DNA from: Kushneria aurantia DSM 21353
Lineage (GTDB): Bacteria; Pseudomonadota; Gammaproteobacteria; Pseudomonadales; Halomonadaceae
Length of the DNA: 64,000 nt
Assembly: GCF_000382245.1 (NCBI RefSeq)
Contig: NZ_KB907879.1
Coordinates: 1 to 64,000 of the forward strand
Direction: 5' to 3'
The position numbers and the translations under genes were made by a program. This document shows, in pieces, positions 42,830 through 53,888 of this stretch; positions within the stretch are counted from its first letter, which is position 1, and each line of letters begins with the position of its first letter. Below the pieces are notes generated by a model that worked only from the letters and a program-made list of their open reading frames with translations, ran no database searches and was not told the DNA's origin.

Positions 42830-43195
42830 ATGAGCACTGCTTCACGCACATTTGGACTGCCTCGTCGCCTGGTGACGCGCTGGTGGCTGGCGGGCATTCT
42901 TATCGGCTGTTTATTGCCGATAGGGATGGCCGACGGACGCGCGACGCTGAGCACGGCTCAACTGATCCGCATCTGTTTTCACTCGCCTGCCCATATTCGC
43001 GCCGAGTCGCGTCGCCGCTGTCGCCGTTCACGTCCAGGCATAAGCGCTCCGGTGCGGCAAACCCTGGCGGCACTGAAGCACGTGCTGCGGCGGCCGCTGC
43101 CGCGTCTTGCGCTTCCTGCGGTGTCGGTCGGCCACGACACCCTGTCACGTCGCGGTCCGCCAGCGCCGTGCTACGCCTGCTCAATCGCGACGTAA
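42830..43195 (+). CDS. Candidate SecM-like secretion-monitor leader peptide upstream of secA
   Basis: 121 aa, the only gene between the divergent dciA and secA. An Arg-rich n-region is followed by a signal-peptide-like hydrophobic core (WWLAGILIGCLLPIGMA, about 18-34). The middle is basic and Cys/Arg-rich. Near the C terminus is SRRGPPAPCY: R107-R108-G109-P110 matches the essential R-x-G-P core of the E. coli SecM arrest peptide, though the upstream W/I residues of SecM are not conserved. The stop lies 24 bp before the secA ATG, as in secM-secA. By hand count about two thirds of third codon positions are G or C, lower than neighbours but plausible. There is no clear Shine-Dalgarno. No wider similarity to SecM is claimed; this is a hypothesis from position and motif. 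Confidence 0.5.
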   Translation: MSTASRTFGLPRRLVTRWWLAGILIGCLLPIGMADGRATLSTAQLIRICFHSPAHIRAESRRRCRRSRPGISAPVRQTLAALKHVLRRPLPRLALPAVSVGHDTLSRRGPPAPCYACSIAT

Positions 43196-43213
43196 CACGA
43201 CGACAAAGGACCG
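43147..43213 (+). promoter_or_regulatory. Candidate stall-controlled RNA structure over the secA ribosome site
   Basis: CGGTCC (43153-43158), inside the codons for R-G-P of the SecM-like ORF, is the exact complement of GGACCG (43208-43213), which includes the secA Shine-Dalgarno (AAAGGA, 43205-43210). A competing eight-bp stem joins ACGTCGCG (43147-43154) to CGCGACGT (43186-43193). A ribosome paused at RGPP would cover the upstream strand of both helices and could free the secA site, as in the E. coli secM mechanism. Confidence 0.45.
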
Positions 43214-43219
43214 AAAACG

Positions 43220-45973
<2,754 letters not shown>

Positions 45974-46041
45974 GTCTTCCTTCAGCCGCTCGGCCGGCGT
46001 ATCGGTCGGGCACTTTTACCTATCGCGCGGAGAGCAGTTTC

Positions 46042-47250
46042 ATGGCGACCGGCAAGGCTCACTTTCCCGACATGCCCCCTATCGATGGCCTGCGCATTGG
46101 TGTGGCGCGCGCCGGTATTCGCAAGCCCGGCCGCCGCGACCTGGTGGTATTTGAAATCGCCGAAGGCAGCCATGTTGCCGCTACCTTCACCCGCAACGCC
46201 TTCTGCGCCGCGCCGGTGCAGCTGGCACGACGTCACCTGAGCGCTGCCACGCCGCGCTATCTGCTGATCAATACCGGCAATGCCAACGCCGGCAACGGTG
46301 AGCAGGGTATGCAGGATGCGCTGGCCTGCTGCGCGGCGCTTGCCGAACGCAGCGGTGCCGTGGCACAGGAGGTACTGCCCTATTCGACCGGCGTGATTGG
46401 CGAGCGGCTGCCGGTCACCCCGCTGTGTAATGGTCTCGATGCGGCGCTGGCCGATCTCGATGGTGGTCACTGGCACGCCGCCGGCGAAGGCATCATGACC
46501 ACCGACACGCGCCCCAAGGGGGCGACGCGCACGGTGGCCATCGACGGCAGGCAGGTGACGCTCAACGGCATCGCCAAGGGTGCCGGCATGATTCGCCCCG
46601 ACATGGCCACCATGCTGGCCTTTGTGGCGACCGACGCGGCTATCGATCAGGACGATCTGGCACGCCTGCTGCGCGGCGGTGTGGATGCCAGCTTCAATCG
46701 CATCACCATCGATTCCGACACCTCGACCAACGACGCCTGCACGCTGGTGGCAACCGGTCGCGGCGCGCGGCTGGCGAGCGACGAGGCGCTGTCGGCGTTT
46801 GCCGCGGCGCTCGATGAGGTGCTGCTGGAACTGGCGCAGGCGATCGTGCGCGACGGCGAGGGTGCCAGCAAATTCGTCAGTATCAGCGTCGGTGAGGCGG
46901 CCAGTCGCGATGAAGCCCTCGAGGTGGCCTTCAGCGTCGCCCACTCGCCGCTGGTCAAGACCGCGCTTTACGCCGGCGATGCCAACTGGGGGCGGCTGCT
47001 GATGGCGGTCGGCAAGGTACCCATCGAGGCGTTCGATGTGGGTCGCGTGGGTATCGATATCAACGGCGTGACCATTGCCGAGCAGGGCGGTCGGGCCGCC
47101 GGCTACCGTGAAGAGGCCGGTGCGGCTGCCATGGCCGATGAAGACATCGCGATTACCATTCGTCTTGGCCGAGGTAACGCCACAGAGACGGTCTGGACCT
47201 CCGATCTATCCCATGACTATGTCTCCATCAACGCCGACTATCGCAGTTGA
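46042..47250 (+). CDS. argJ: Bifunctional glutamate N-acetyltransferase/amino-acid acetyltransferase ArgJ
   Basis: Arginine synthesis enzyme that transfers acetyl groups from acetylornithine to glutamate, recycling the acetyl moiety. 402 aa; autocleaves before the threonine in KGAGMIRPDMATMLAF to form alpha and beta chains. INTGNANAGNG and NRITIDSDTSTNDAC are also present. Follows secA, as in Pseudomonas. Confidence 0.96.
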   Translation: MATGKAHFPDMPPIDGLRIGVARAGIRKPGRRDLVVFEIAEGSHVAATFTRNAFCAAPVQLARRHLSAATPRYLLINTGNANAGNGEQGMQDALACCAALAERSGAVAQEVLPYSTGVIGERLPVTPLCNGLDAALADLDGGHWHAAGEGIMTTDTRPKGATRTVAIDGRQVTLNGIAKGAGMIRPDMATMLAFVATDAAIDQDDLARLLRGGVDASFNRITIDSDTSTNDACTLVATGRGARLASDEALSAFAAALDEVLLELAQAIVRDGEGASKFVSISVGEAASRDEALEVAFSVAHSPLVKTALYAGDANWGRLLMAVGKVPIEAFDVGRVGIDINGVTIAEQGGRAAGYREEAGAAAMADEDIAITIRLGRGNATETVWTSDLSHDYVSINADYRS

Positions 47251-47311
47251 ATCCGCGCTGTGCGCAAAATATCCAGAGTGTAATAACGCCGATATGAAGG
47301 GTCATGCCAGC

Positions 47312-48259
47312 ATGCCGAAGAGAAGAGTCCACGTCGCCGCGGCGGCGATCTTCAACGATCAGGGCAAGGTACTGATCGCAAGGCGACCGTCGATCGCCGA
47401 TCAGGGCGGCCTGTGGGAGTTTCCCGGGGGCAAGCTGGCGCCTTTCGAGACCGGCCTGGAGGCGCTCAAGCGTGAACTGCGCGAGGAGCTGGGCGTGTCG
47501 ATTCTGCGCGCCCAGCCGCTTATCCGGGTACATCATGAGTACCCTGATAAACATATCCTGCTCGATGTGTGGGAGACCCGTCACTTCGAGGGCGAGCCCT
47601 GGGGGCGCGAGGGACAGGCGGTACGCTGGGTGGCGCCGGCGGAGCTGCAACGCTACTCCTTCCCGGAGGCCAACGGGCCCATCGTGAGCGCGGTCACCCT
47701 GCCGCATGACTATATGATTACCGGTGAAGAGCAGGACGAGCAGCGCTTCGACCATATGCTCGAGCGCGCCCTGGTCGAGGACGGTATACGGCTGGTGCAG
47801 CTGCGTGCTCACGGGCTCGACGAGGTTGCCTATCGAGCGCGGGCCGAACGAGCGCTGGAAAAATGCCACGCTCATAGTGCAGAGCTGATTATCAACGGCT
47901 CGCCCGAGACCTTCCATGCCGTTGGGGCCGACGGTCTGCATCTGCCCAGCCGTGCGCTGATGTCACTCAATCACCGGCCGATCGGCAACGACCAATGGCT
48001 GTCGGCGTCGACTCACAACCTTGAGCAGATTCAGCAGGCCCAGCGTATCGAGTGCGATTTCGCCACTCTGTCGCCGGTGCGCGAAACGCCCAGCCATCCG
48101 GGCGCGGTCACCATTGGCTGGCACGATCTGCAGCAGATGGTCGAGCGTGTCACCATGCCGGTCTATGCTCTTGGCGGCACGCGCCACGTGGATAGTGACC
48201 GGGCGCGTGCGGTGGGCGCTCAGGGTATCGCCTCTATTCGTGAGTTCTGGCACGAATAA
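47312..48259 (+). CDS. Nudix hydrolase fused to a thiamine-phosphate-synthase-like domain (MutT-related)
   Basis: 315 aa. The N-terminal Nudix domain has the box G40-x5-E46-x7-R54-E55-L-x-E58-E59-x-G61-V62 and WEFPGG, closest to MutT (8-oxo-dGTPase). The C-terminal half (about 145-312, [45 protein letters not shown]) is a TenI/ThiE-like TIM barrel, probably without thiamine synthase activity. The fusion is known from Pseudomonas and relatives. ATG 47312 is preceded by GAAGG; ATG 47294 is an alternative. Confidence 0.92.
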   Translation: MPKRRVHVAAAAIFNDQGKVLIARRPSIADQGGLWEFPGGKLAPFETGLEALKRELREELGVSILRAQPLIRVHHEYPDKHILLDVWETRHFEGEPWGREGQAVRWVAPAELQRYSFPEANGPIVSAVTLPHDYMITGEEQDEQRFDHMLERALVEDGIRLVQLRAHGLDEVAYRARAERALEKCHAHSAELIINGSPETFHAVGADGLHLPSRALMSLNHRPIGNDQWLSASTHNLEQIQQAQRIECDFATLSPVRETPSHPGAVTIGWHDLQQMVERVTMPVYALGGTRHVDSDRARAVGAQGIASIREFWHE

Positions 48260-48324
48260 GAGACAGGAGCGAGGATTCCGGGCAATCTGCTCCCGGCGCG
48301 AGGGCTCGGTTTCAGGACGTATAC

Positions 48325-48555
48325 TTACCGCCTGTCGTTGTCGCCTCGCTCGAGGCGTTCCATCAGCTCTTCAATATTGGCCTCGTCAAGCGCCGGCTCG
48401 CCGGCGATACGATGCGACTCGTCGGCCCAGGCGCCCAGGTCGAGGGTTCGACAGCGTTTCGAACAGAAGGGGCGCCATGGATTGTCGCTGGTCCAGTAGA
48501 GCCGCTTGCCGCACTGCGGGCAGGGCACTTCCGGTGTTGTGGAAAAATCACTCAT
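48325..48555 (-). CDS. yacG: DNA gyrase inhibitor YacG
   Basis: 76 aa zinc-finger protein. C12-x2-C15 (CPQCGK) and C31-x3-C35 (FCSKRCR) form the zinc site; DLGAWADESHRIAG is typical of the family, and the acidic tail is the part that contacts GyrB in E. coli. Lies 43 bp after coaE on the same strand. Confidence 0.95.
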   Translation of the reverse strand: MSDFSTTPEVPCPQCGKRLYWTSDNPWRPFCSKRCRTLDLGAWADESHRIAGEPALDEANIEELMERLERGDNDRR

Positions 48556-48597
48556 GGTGGATCGGTTTTATCGATAATGACCCGCTGTTTCGGCAGC

Positions 48598-49209
48598 TCA
48601 CGGGTCAGCGTTGAGTTGCTGCGCCAACTGACGATAGAAATGATCGAGCCGATCGACCCGGGTCTCGACCACCTGAAAGCTGCCTACATTGTCGATAACG
48701 TCGTCGGCGCTGGCAAGGCGTCGGTTTCTCGACATCTGCGCCTCGACGATAGCGCGTGCCTGCGCCTCGCTGACGTTGTCACGCTGGCGGGTGCGGCGTA
48801 CCTGCTCTTCGGGCGGCACGTCGATCACCAGAATGCGCTGTACCAGCTGGTGCTGATCGGTCTCCAGCAGCAGCGGTGACACCAGCAGCCCGTAGGGGCC
48901 CGGCAGCGCCTCCAGCCGTGCCGTCAGCCGCTTGCGCACACGCGGGTGGATGATGGCTTCCAGATCGCTGCGCGCGCTGGAATCGGCAAACACCTGCTCG
49001 CGCAGAGCGCGGCGATCGAGCTCGCCGTCCGCGCTCATCACCGACTTGCCAAAGCGCTTATAAATCTCTTCCAGTGCCGGCTCGCCCGGCGCCACTACTT
49101 CTCTGGCCAGCTGGTCGGCGTCGACCCAGCCCGCGCCGCGTCTTGCGAAGGCGCGGGCGATCGTACTTTTACCGGCGGCGATGCCGCCCGTCACGCCGAT
49201 GATCAACAT
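48598..49209 (-). CDS. coaE: Dephospho-CoA kinase CoaE
   Basis: Last step of CoA synthesis. 203 aa: Walker A GGIAAGKST (8-16), VDADQLAREVV, the lid region RTRQRDNVSEAQARA and the C-terminal ADDVIDNVG. The start at 49209 gives the family N terminus MLIIGVTGG. Order pilB-pilC-pilD-coaE-yacG matches Pseudomonas. Confidence 0.96.
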   Translation of the reverse strand: MLIIGVTGGIAAGKSTIARAFARRGAGWVDADQLAREVVAPGEPALEEIYKRFGKSVMSADGELDRRALREQVFADSSARSDLEAIIHPRVRKRLTARLEALPGPYGLLVSPLLLETDQHQLVQRILVIDVPPEEQVRRTRQRDNVSEAQARAIVEAQMSRNRRLASADDVIDNVGSFQVVETRVDRLDHFYRQLAQQLNADP

Positions 49210-49253
49210 AAATCCTCTCGTGCCCGAATCTACACAGCGCCCTCGCGGGCGAA

Positions 49254-50111
49254 TCAATAACCTGCCGGAGCGCCCAGCAGGGTGTTATAAAGCGCCATCA
49301 GAGCGTCGCCTTCGATCACCATCAGCACGCCCGCCGCACCCAGAAAGGGGCCGAAGGGCAGCGGCGCACCGCGCAGACGCGGCAGCGCCAGTTGAATGGC
49401 GATACCGACTATCGCGCCAACCCCTGCCGACAGCACCAAAAGCAGCGGCAGCGCCTGCCAGCCGCACCAGGCGCCCAGCGCCGCCAGTAGCTTGAAATCG
49501 CCGTAACCCATGCCTTCGCGCCCGGTCATCAGCCGAAACAGCCAGTAAAAGCTCCAGCAGAATAGATAGCCCGCCGCAGCGCCGACCACCGCGGCGCTCA
49601 GCGCCTGTGGCTGCCAGATCAGCTGATAGAGCAGCCCGGCCCACAGCAGCGGCAGAGTCAGCGCATCCGGCAGCAGCCGGGTGTGCAGGTCGATCACCGC
49701 CAGCGCCAGCAGCGTCAGGCACCCACCCAGCAGGGCGGCGGATTCGACACTCACGCCCTGAGCCAGCGTCAGCCACAGGGCGAGCCCCATGGCGGCCAGC
49801 TCGACCAGCGGGTACTGCACGCTGATGCGGCTGCCGCAGCCGGCGCAGCGTCCGCGCCGCTTGAGATAGCCCAGCAGCGGCAGGTTATCGTGCCAGGCGA
49901 TGGGCGTTCGGCAGTGGGGGCAGTGCGAACGCGGGACCGCCAGGTTGAAGGTCTCGTTCACCTCGTTTTCGGCGCTCAGCGACAGCGTCTCGCGCGCCTG
50001 GGCGCGCCAGTCGCGCGCGATCATCACCGGCAGCCGCGCGATCACCACGTTGACAAAACTGCCCAGTACCAGCCCCAGGGCGGCCACCAGCAACAGCAAC
50101 AATGGGGTCAA
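49254..50111 (-). CDS. pilD: Prepilin peptidase / N-methyltransferase PilD
   Basis: Aspartic membrane protease that cleaves and N-methylates type IV prepilins and type II secretion pseudopilins. 285 aa with about eight helices; zinc tetracysteine CPHC..CAGC (about residues 75-105), catalytic aspartates in DLHTRLLPD and GMGYGDFKLLA. I chose TTG 50111 because GGGAG lies six bases upstream and the protein then begins MTPLLLLLVAALGLVLGSF as in relatives; TTG 50168 gives a longer form overlapping pilC. Confidence 0.93.
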   Translation of the reverse strand: MTPLLLLLVAALGLVLGSFVNVVIARLPVMIARDWRAQARETLSLSAENEVNETFNLAVPRSHCPHCRTPIAWHDNLPLLGYLKRRGRCAGCGSRISVQYPLVELAAMGLALWLTLAQGVSVESAALLGGCLTLLALAVIDLHTRLLPDALTLPLLWAGLLYQLIWQPQALSAAVVGAAAGYLFCWSFYWLFRLMTGREGMGYGDFKLLAALGAWCGWQALPLLLVLSAGVGAIVGIAIQLALPRLRGAPLPFGPFLGAAGVLMVIEGDALMALYNTLLGAPAGY

Positions 50112-50145
50112 GAGTCTCTCCCTGCCTTGCCACAAGCCTGCGGCG

Positions 50146-51381
50146 CTACAGCGCGCCGCCGAATTCAAATACCGGCAGATACATGGAGATCACCACGCCG
50201 CCCACCAGACTGCCCAGCACCACGATGATCAGCGGCTCCATCAGGCTGGTCAGGCTGTCGACGCGGTTCTCCACCTCGCTTTCGTAGAAATCCGCCACCT
50301 TGTTGAGCATTGTCTCCAGCGAGCCCGCCTCCTCGCCGATGGCGATCATCTGCATCGCCATGGCGGGAAACAGCCCGGTATTGCGCAGCGCAAACTGCAG
50401 TGACTGGCCGCTGCTGACGTCCTGGCGGACCCGTTCGATAGCGCGCTCATAGACCAGATTGCCGCATACGCTGCCTGCCGTCTCCAGCGCCGACATCAGC
50501 GGTACGCCGGCGGCAAAGGTCGTCGCCAGGGTACGGGTGAAGCGGGCGATGGCGGCATGGCGTTGAATAACGCCGAGAATCGGTAGTTTAAGTATCAGGC
50601 GATGAACCTGAAAGGCCACCCGCGGCGAGCGCCGCATCGAGCGCCGCAGCAGCACAATGCCGCCCACCAGAATCAGCAGCACCTGCCACCAGCTGCTCTG
50701 CGCCGCCTCGGAAAGGGCAATGGTGACCCGTGTCGGCCCCGGAAGCTCGGCGTCCACATTGGCGAACATGCGCTCGAACTGTGGTACCACCTTGACCAGC
50801 AGCAGAGCCGTGACGCCCAGTCCTATGGCGACCACCGCCCCCGGGTAGTACATCGCCTTGACGACGCGCGCGCGCAGCGCATCGGTGCGCTCCTTGTGGG
50901 TGGCGATGCGCTCCAGCATGCTGTCCAGCGCGCCGGCCTGCTCGCCGGCCTCCACCAGGTACACGAACAGCGCGCCCACCAGGTGGCGATGTGACTGCAG
51001 CGCCCGCGAGAAGCTCATGCCGCTGGCGACATCGCGCTTGAGGGCTTCGATGAAGTGGCTCAGGGCCGGCCGGCCGGCGCCACCGCCGATGGCTTCCAGC
51101 GACTGCAGAATGGGCACCCCGGCGCGGATCATGGTGGCCATCTGGCGGGCGAAAAGGGTGATATCGCGGCTTTTGAGACGGTTGCCGAAGCTCGCCAGGC
51201 TGCGCTTGCGGCTGATCCGGCGGACGGTCACGCCCTGGCCCGAAAGCTGTTGGCGCACCTCCTGCTCGCTGAAGCCGCGCGATTCGCCGCGCACGCGCTC
51301 GCCGCGGCCGTTGCGTCCCAGCCAGCGGAAGGTGGCGGGCGCTTTCAGGCTGCTGCCGGCGGCGCTGGAGGAGGTGGCCAT
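50146..51381 (-). CDS. pilC: Type IV pilus inner-membrane platform protein PilC
   Basis: Assembly platform between the PilB/PilT motors and the pilus base. 411 aa: N-terminal cytoplasmic ARM-like region, two GspF domains (about 75-200 and 275-405) with FARQMATMIRAGVPILQSLE and FTRTLATTFAAGVPLMSALE, and three transmembrane helices. Three bp follow the pilB stop. Confidence 0.95.
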   Translation of the reverse strand: MATSSSAAGSSLKAPATFRWLGRNGRGERVRGESRGFSEQEVRQQLSGQGVTVRRISRKRSLASFGNRLKSRDITLFARQMATMIRAGVPILQSLEAIGGGAGRPALSHFIEALKRDVASGMSFSRALQSHRHLVGALFVYLVEAGEQAGALDSMLERIATHKERTDALRARVVKAMYYPGAVVAIGLGVTALLLVKVVPQFERMFANVDAELPGPTRVTIALSEAAQSSWWQVLLILVGGIVLLRRSMRRSPRVAFQVHRLILKLPILGVIQRHAAIARFTRTLATTFAAGVPLMSALETAGSVCGNLVYERAIERVRQDVSSGQSLQFALRNTGLFPAMAMQMIAIGEEAGSLETMLNKVADFYESEVENRVDSLTSLMEPLIIVVLGSLVGGVVISMYLPVFEFGGAL

Positions 51382-51384
51382 CGC

Positions 51385-53109
51385 TTACTCCTTGATAATG
51401 CGGTTGAGTTCTTCGAGCGTGGTCACCCCCGCCAGCACCTTGCGCAACCCGCTGCGGCGCAGGTTCTCGTGCCCTTCGCGGGCGGCCTGGTCGGCCAGCG
51501 CGATGGCGTCGGTGCCCTGCATGATCAGCCGGCTCATGTCGCGGGATACCGGCACCATCTCATAGATACCGATACGGCCGCGGTAGCCGTTGGTGCAGCG
51601 CTCGCAGCCTACCGCGCGGTAGAGCGTGGCGCTGTCGATCTCCGCCTCGGTAAGGCCCTGCTCGCGCAGCACCGCAGCAGGCAGCTCGGTGGGCTGGCGG
51701 CAGTGCCTGCACAGCCGGCGGGCGAGGCGCTGGGCAATGATCAGTGACACCGAGGTGGCGATGTTGAACGACGCCACTCCCATGTTGCTCAGCCGGGTGA
51801 GGGTCTCGGCGGCGGAGTTGGTGTGCAGCGTCGACAGTACCAGGTGGCCGGTCTGGGCGGCCTTGATCGCTACCTCGGCGGTCTCCAGATCGCGCACCTC
51901 GCCGACCATCACCACGTCCGGGTCCTGGCGCAGGAAGGCGCGCAGCGCGGCGGCGAAGTCGAAGCCGATGCGCGGGCGCACGTTGACCTGGTTGATACCC
52001 TCCAGCTTGATCTCTACCGGATCCTCGGCGGAGGCGATATTGCGCGCCTCGGTATTGAGGATATTGAGCGCGGTGTAAAGTGTGACCGTCTTGCCGCTAC
52101 CGGTGGGGCCGGTGACCAGGATCATCCCCTGGGGGCTGGCAAGCGCACGCTCGAAATGCTCGCGCTGAGTGGGTTCGAAGCCCAGCGCATCGATACCCAT
52201 GCGTGCGCTCTCGGGGTCGAGCAGACGCATGACGATCTTCTCACCGTAGAGGGTGGGCAGCGTATTGACGCGAAACTCGACGCTGCGCCGGTTGGGCAGG
52301 CGAATGTTGACGTTGCCGTCCTGCGGCAGGCGGCGCTCGGAAATATCCAGCTGCGTCATCACCTTGATGCGGGTGACGATGCGCTGGCGCAGATGCGCCG
52401 GCGGGCGCGAGGCCTCGAGCAGAATACCGTCGATGCGAAAGCGGATGCGAAAGCTCTCTTCGTAGGGCTCGAAGTGAATATCCGAGGCGCCGCGACGAAT
52501 GCCATCGAGCAGGGTCTGCTTGACGAAGCGTACCACCGGGGCGTCGCTCTCCTCGTCGATATCGTCGTCCGCTCTGCTGTCGTCCTCCTCCATTTCGAGG
52601 CTGTCCAGCGCCCCTTCGTCACCCAGCAGCGCCAGTGCCCCCTCGCCCTTGAGCTGCAGATAGTGCTCCAGCTTGCTGTCGAGCTGGTCGGCCGGTACCA
52701 GCACCCCTTCAACGCTCATACCGCTGACGAACTGCAGTTCGTCCAGCACCGACAGCCGCGCGGGGTCGTCGATGGCGACGATCAGCCGGTGCGCGTGGCG
52801 CGACAGCGGCAGCGCCCGGGTGCGCCGGATCAGCGCCTCGGAGAGCTTCTCCAGCGGCGGCAGGGCGGTGGCCGGGAAGGCGTCGAGGTCGACGCACACC
52901 AGGCCAAAGGCGTGGGAGGCGGCCAGCGCCGCGTCGCGCGGCGCTACCAGCTCACGCGCCACCACCATTGCCAGCAGCGACTCCTCCTTCTGCTGCGACT
53001 CCTTGAGCAGCGCACTGACCGTCTGCTCGTCGAGCAGGCCGTCATCGACCAGCTGCCGGGCGAGGCCGCGCAGCGGTGAAGCGGTAGAGGGGGAAGCAGC
53101 GTCGGACAT
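51385..53109 (-). CDS. pilB: Type IV pilus extension ATPase PilB
   Basis: Hexameric motor that drives pilin polymerisation. 574 aa: N-terminal MshEN-like domain, an acidic insertion (about 171-190, LEMEEDDSRADDDIDEESD), Walker A GPTGSGKT (334-341), Asp and His boxes (SAEDPVEIKLEGINQ, GEVRDLETAEVA) and a zinc motif CRHC...CERC. The start at 53109 gives MSDAASPS. Divergent from pilA. Confidence 0.96.
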   Translation of the reverse strand: MSDAASPSTASPLRGLARQLVDDGLLDEQTVSALLKESQQKEESLLAMVVARELVAPRDAALAASHAFGLVCVDLDAFPATALPPLEKLSEALIRRTRALPLSRHAHRLIVAIDDPARLSVLDELQFVSGMSVEGVLVPADQLDSKLEHYLQLKGEGALALLGDEGALDSLEMEEDDSRADDDIDEESDAPVVRFVKQTLLDGIRRGASDIHFEPYEESFRIRFRIDGILLEASRPPAHLRQRIVTRIKVMTQLDISERRLPQDGNVNIRLPNRRSVEFRVNTLPTLYGEKIVMRLLDPESARMGIDALGFEPTQREHFERALASPQGMILVTGPTGSGKTVTLYTALNILNTEARNIASAEDPVEIKLEGINQVNVRPRIGFDFAAALRAFLRQDPDVVMVGEVRDLETAEVAIKAAQTGHLVLSTLHTNSAAETLTRLSNMGVASFNIATSVSLIIAQRLARRLCRHCRQPTELPAAVLREQGLTEAEIDSATLYRAVGCERCTNGYRGRIGIYEMVPVSRDMSRLIMQGTDAIALADQAAREGHENLRRSGLRKVLAGVTTLEELNRIIKE

Positions 53110-53307
53110 GAGGCGTCGGGGTCTCCGTATGGGAAGCCGTTGCCTCATCTATCGGCCGATCATGATGGAACTAAAGTTTTGCTGCCCACTGACGTTAAGG
53201 GCTAAAGGAGAGGAAAAACAGGGCAGGGTGCCCTTTATGCCGCCAGCCTGCGGGGCGCAGGGAGAGGCGGTTAATCGGAATCGGCAAACAGCATGAGGAG
53301 CAGGATG

Positions 53308-53754
53308 ATGTCAAGCAGGCAGGGCGGTTTTACACTGATCGAGCTGATGATCGTGGTGGCGATTATCGGCGTGTTGGCGGCGATTGCGGTGCCGCAGTAT
53401 CAAAGTTATGTTGCGAGATCTGAGGCCGCTTCGGGACTTGCATCACTGCGTGCCTATCAAACTGGTGTTGAGGAAAGGATTGTTTCTGCAAATCTTCCGT
53501 CGCCCGCTACAGATGGCACTATCGGCGATGCTTTAGAGGGCCAACTGGGTATACCCGGTGATTCTCCTATAAGTATTACTATAACTACGCAAGATGGAAA
53601 TAATTCGGCTGCAACAGGAGCTGCGACAATGACTTATAGCTTTCAGGGTGGAGGTGGTCTTTCCGGCCAATCCCTGTCTTTGAATCGCACAGAAGACGGA
53701 GTCTGGAGTTGCACCACTACCCTTGATGATGATTTAAGTCCTGGTGATTGCTAA
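53308..53754 (+). CDS. pilA: Type IV major pilin PilA
   Basis: Type IVa prepilin, 148 aa: leader MSSRQGG, cleaved by PilD before F1, with the essential E5 ([20 protein letters not shown]). The globular part ends in a two-cysteine D-region ([15 protein letters not shown]) expected to form the C-terminal disulfide loop. AGGAG lies seven bases before ATG 53308; ATG 53305 and 53293 are alternatives. The 5' part is as GC-rich as the surroundings, but the part coding for the globular domain is visibly AT-richer, as in pilins that exchange alleles. Confidence 0.95.
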   Translation: MSSRQGGFTLIELMIVVAIIGVLAAIAVPQYQSYVARSEAASGLASLRAYQTGVEERIVSANLPSPATDGTIGDALEGQLGIPGDSPISITITTQDGNNSAATGAATMTYSFQGGGGLSGQSLSLNRTEDGVWSCTTTLDDDLSPGDC

Positions 53755-53766
53755 GCTAATGGCTTC

Positions 53767-53797
53767 AAAGCCGGCCCGGCGCCGGCTTTCATCTTTT
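53767..53797 (+). terminator. Intrinsic terminator after pilA
   Basis: Nine-base-pair stem AAAGCCGGC / GCCGGCTTT with a five-base loop, followed by CATCTTTTTT. It insulates pilA from trkH. Confidence 0.85.
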
Positions 53798-53888
53798 TTC
53801 CCACCTATTCCACCTCGCCCACCGGCTGCACCTCTTCGCCCGAACCGCTATAGTAGCGCCCACCTGACACCGACCGACGAAGAACTGC

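Noticed and set aside
47075-47311. N-terminal extension of the Nudix gene
   Set aside because: It reads through the end of argJ in another frame; Nudix homology begins after 47312.
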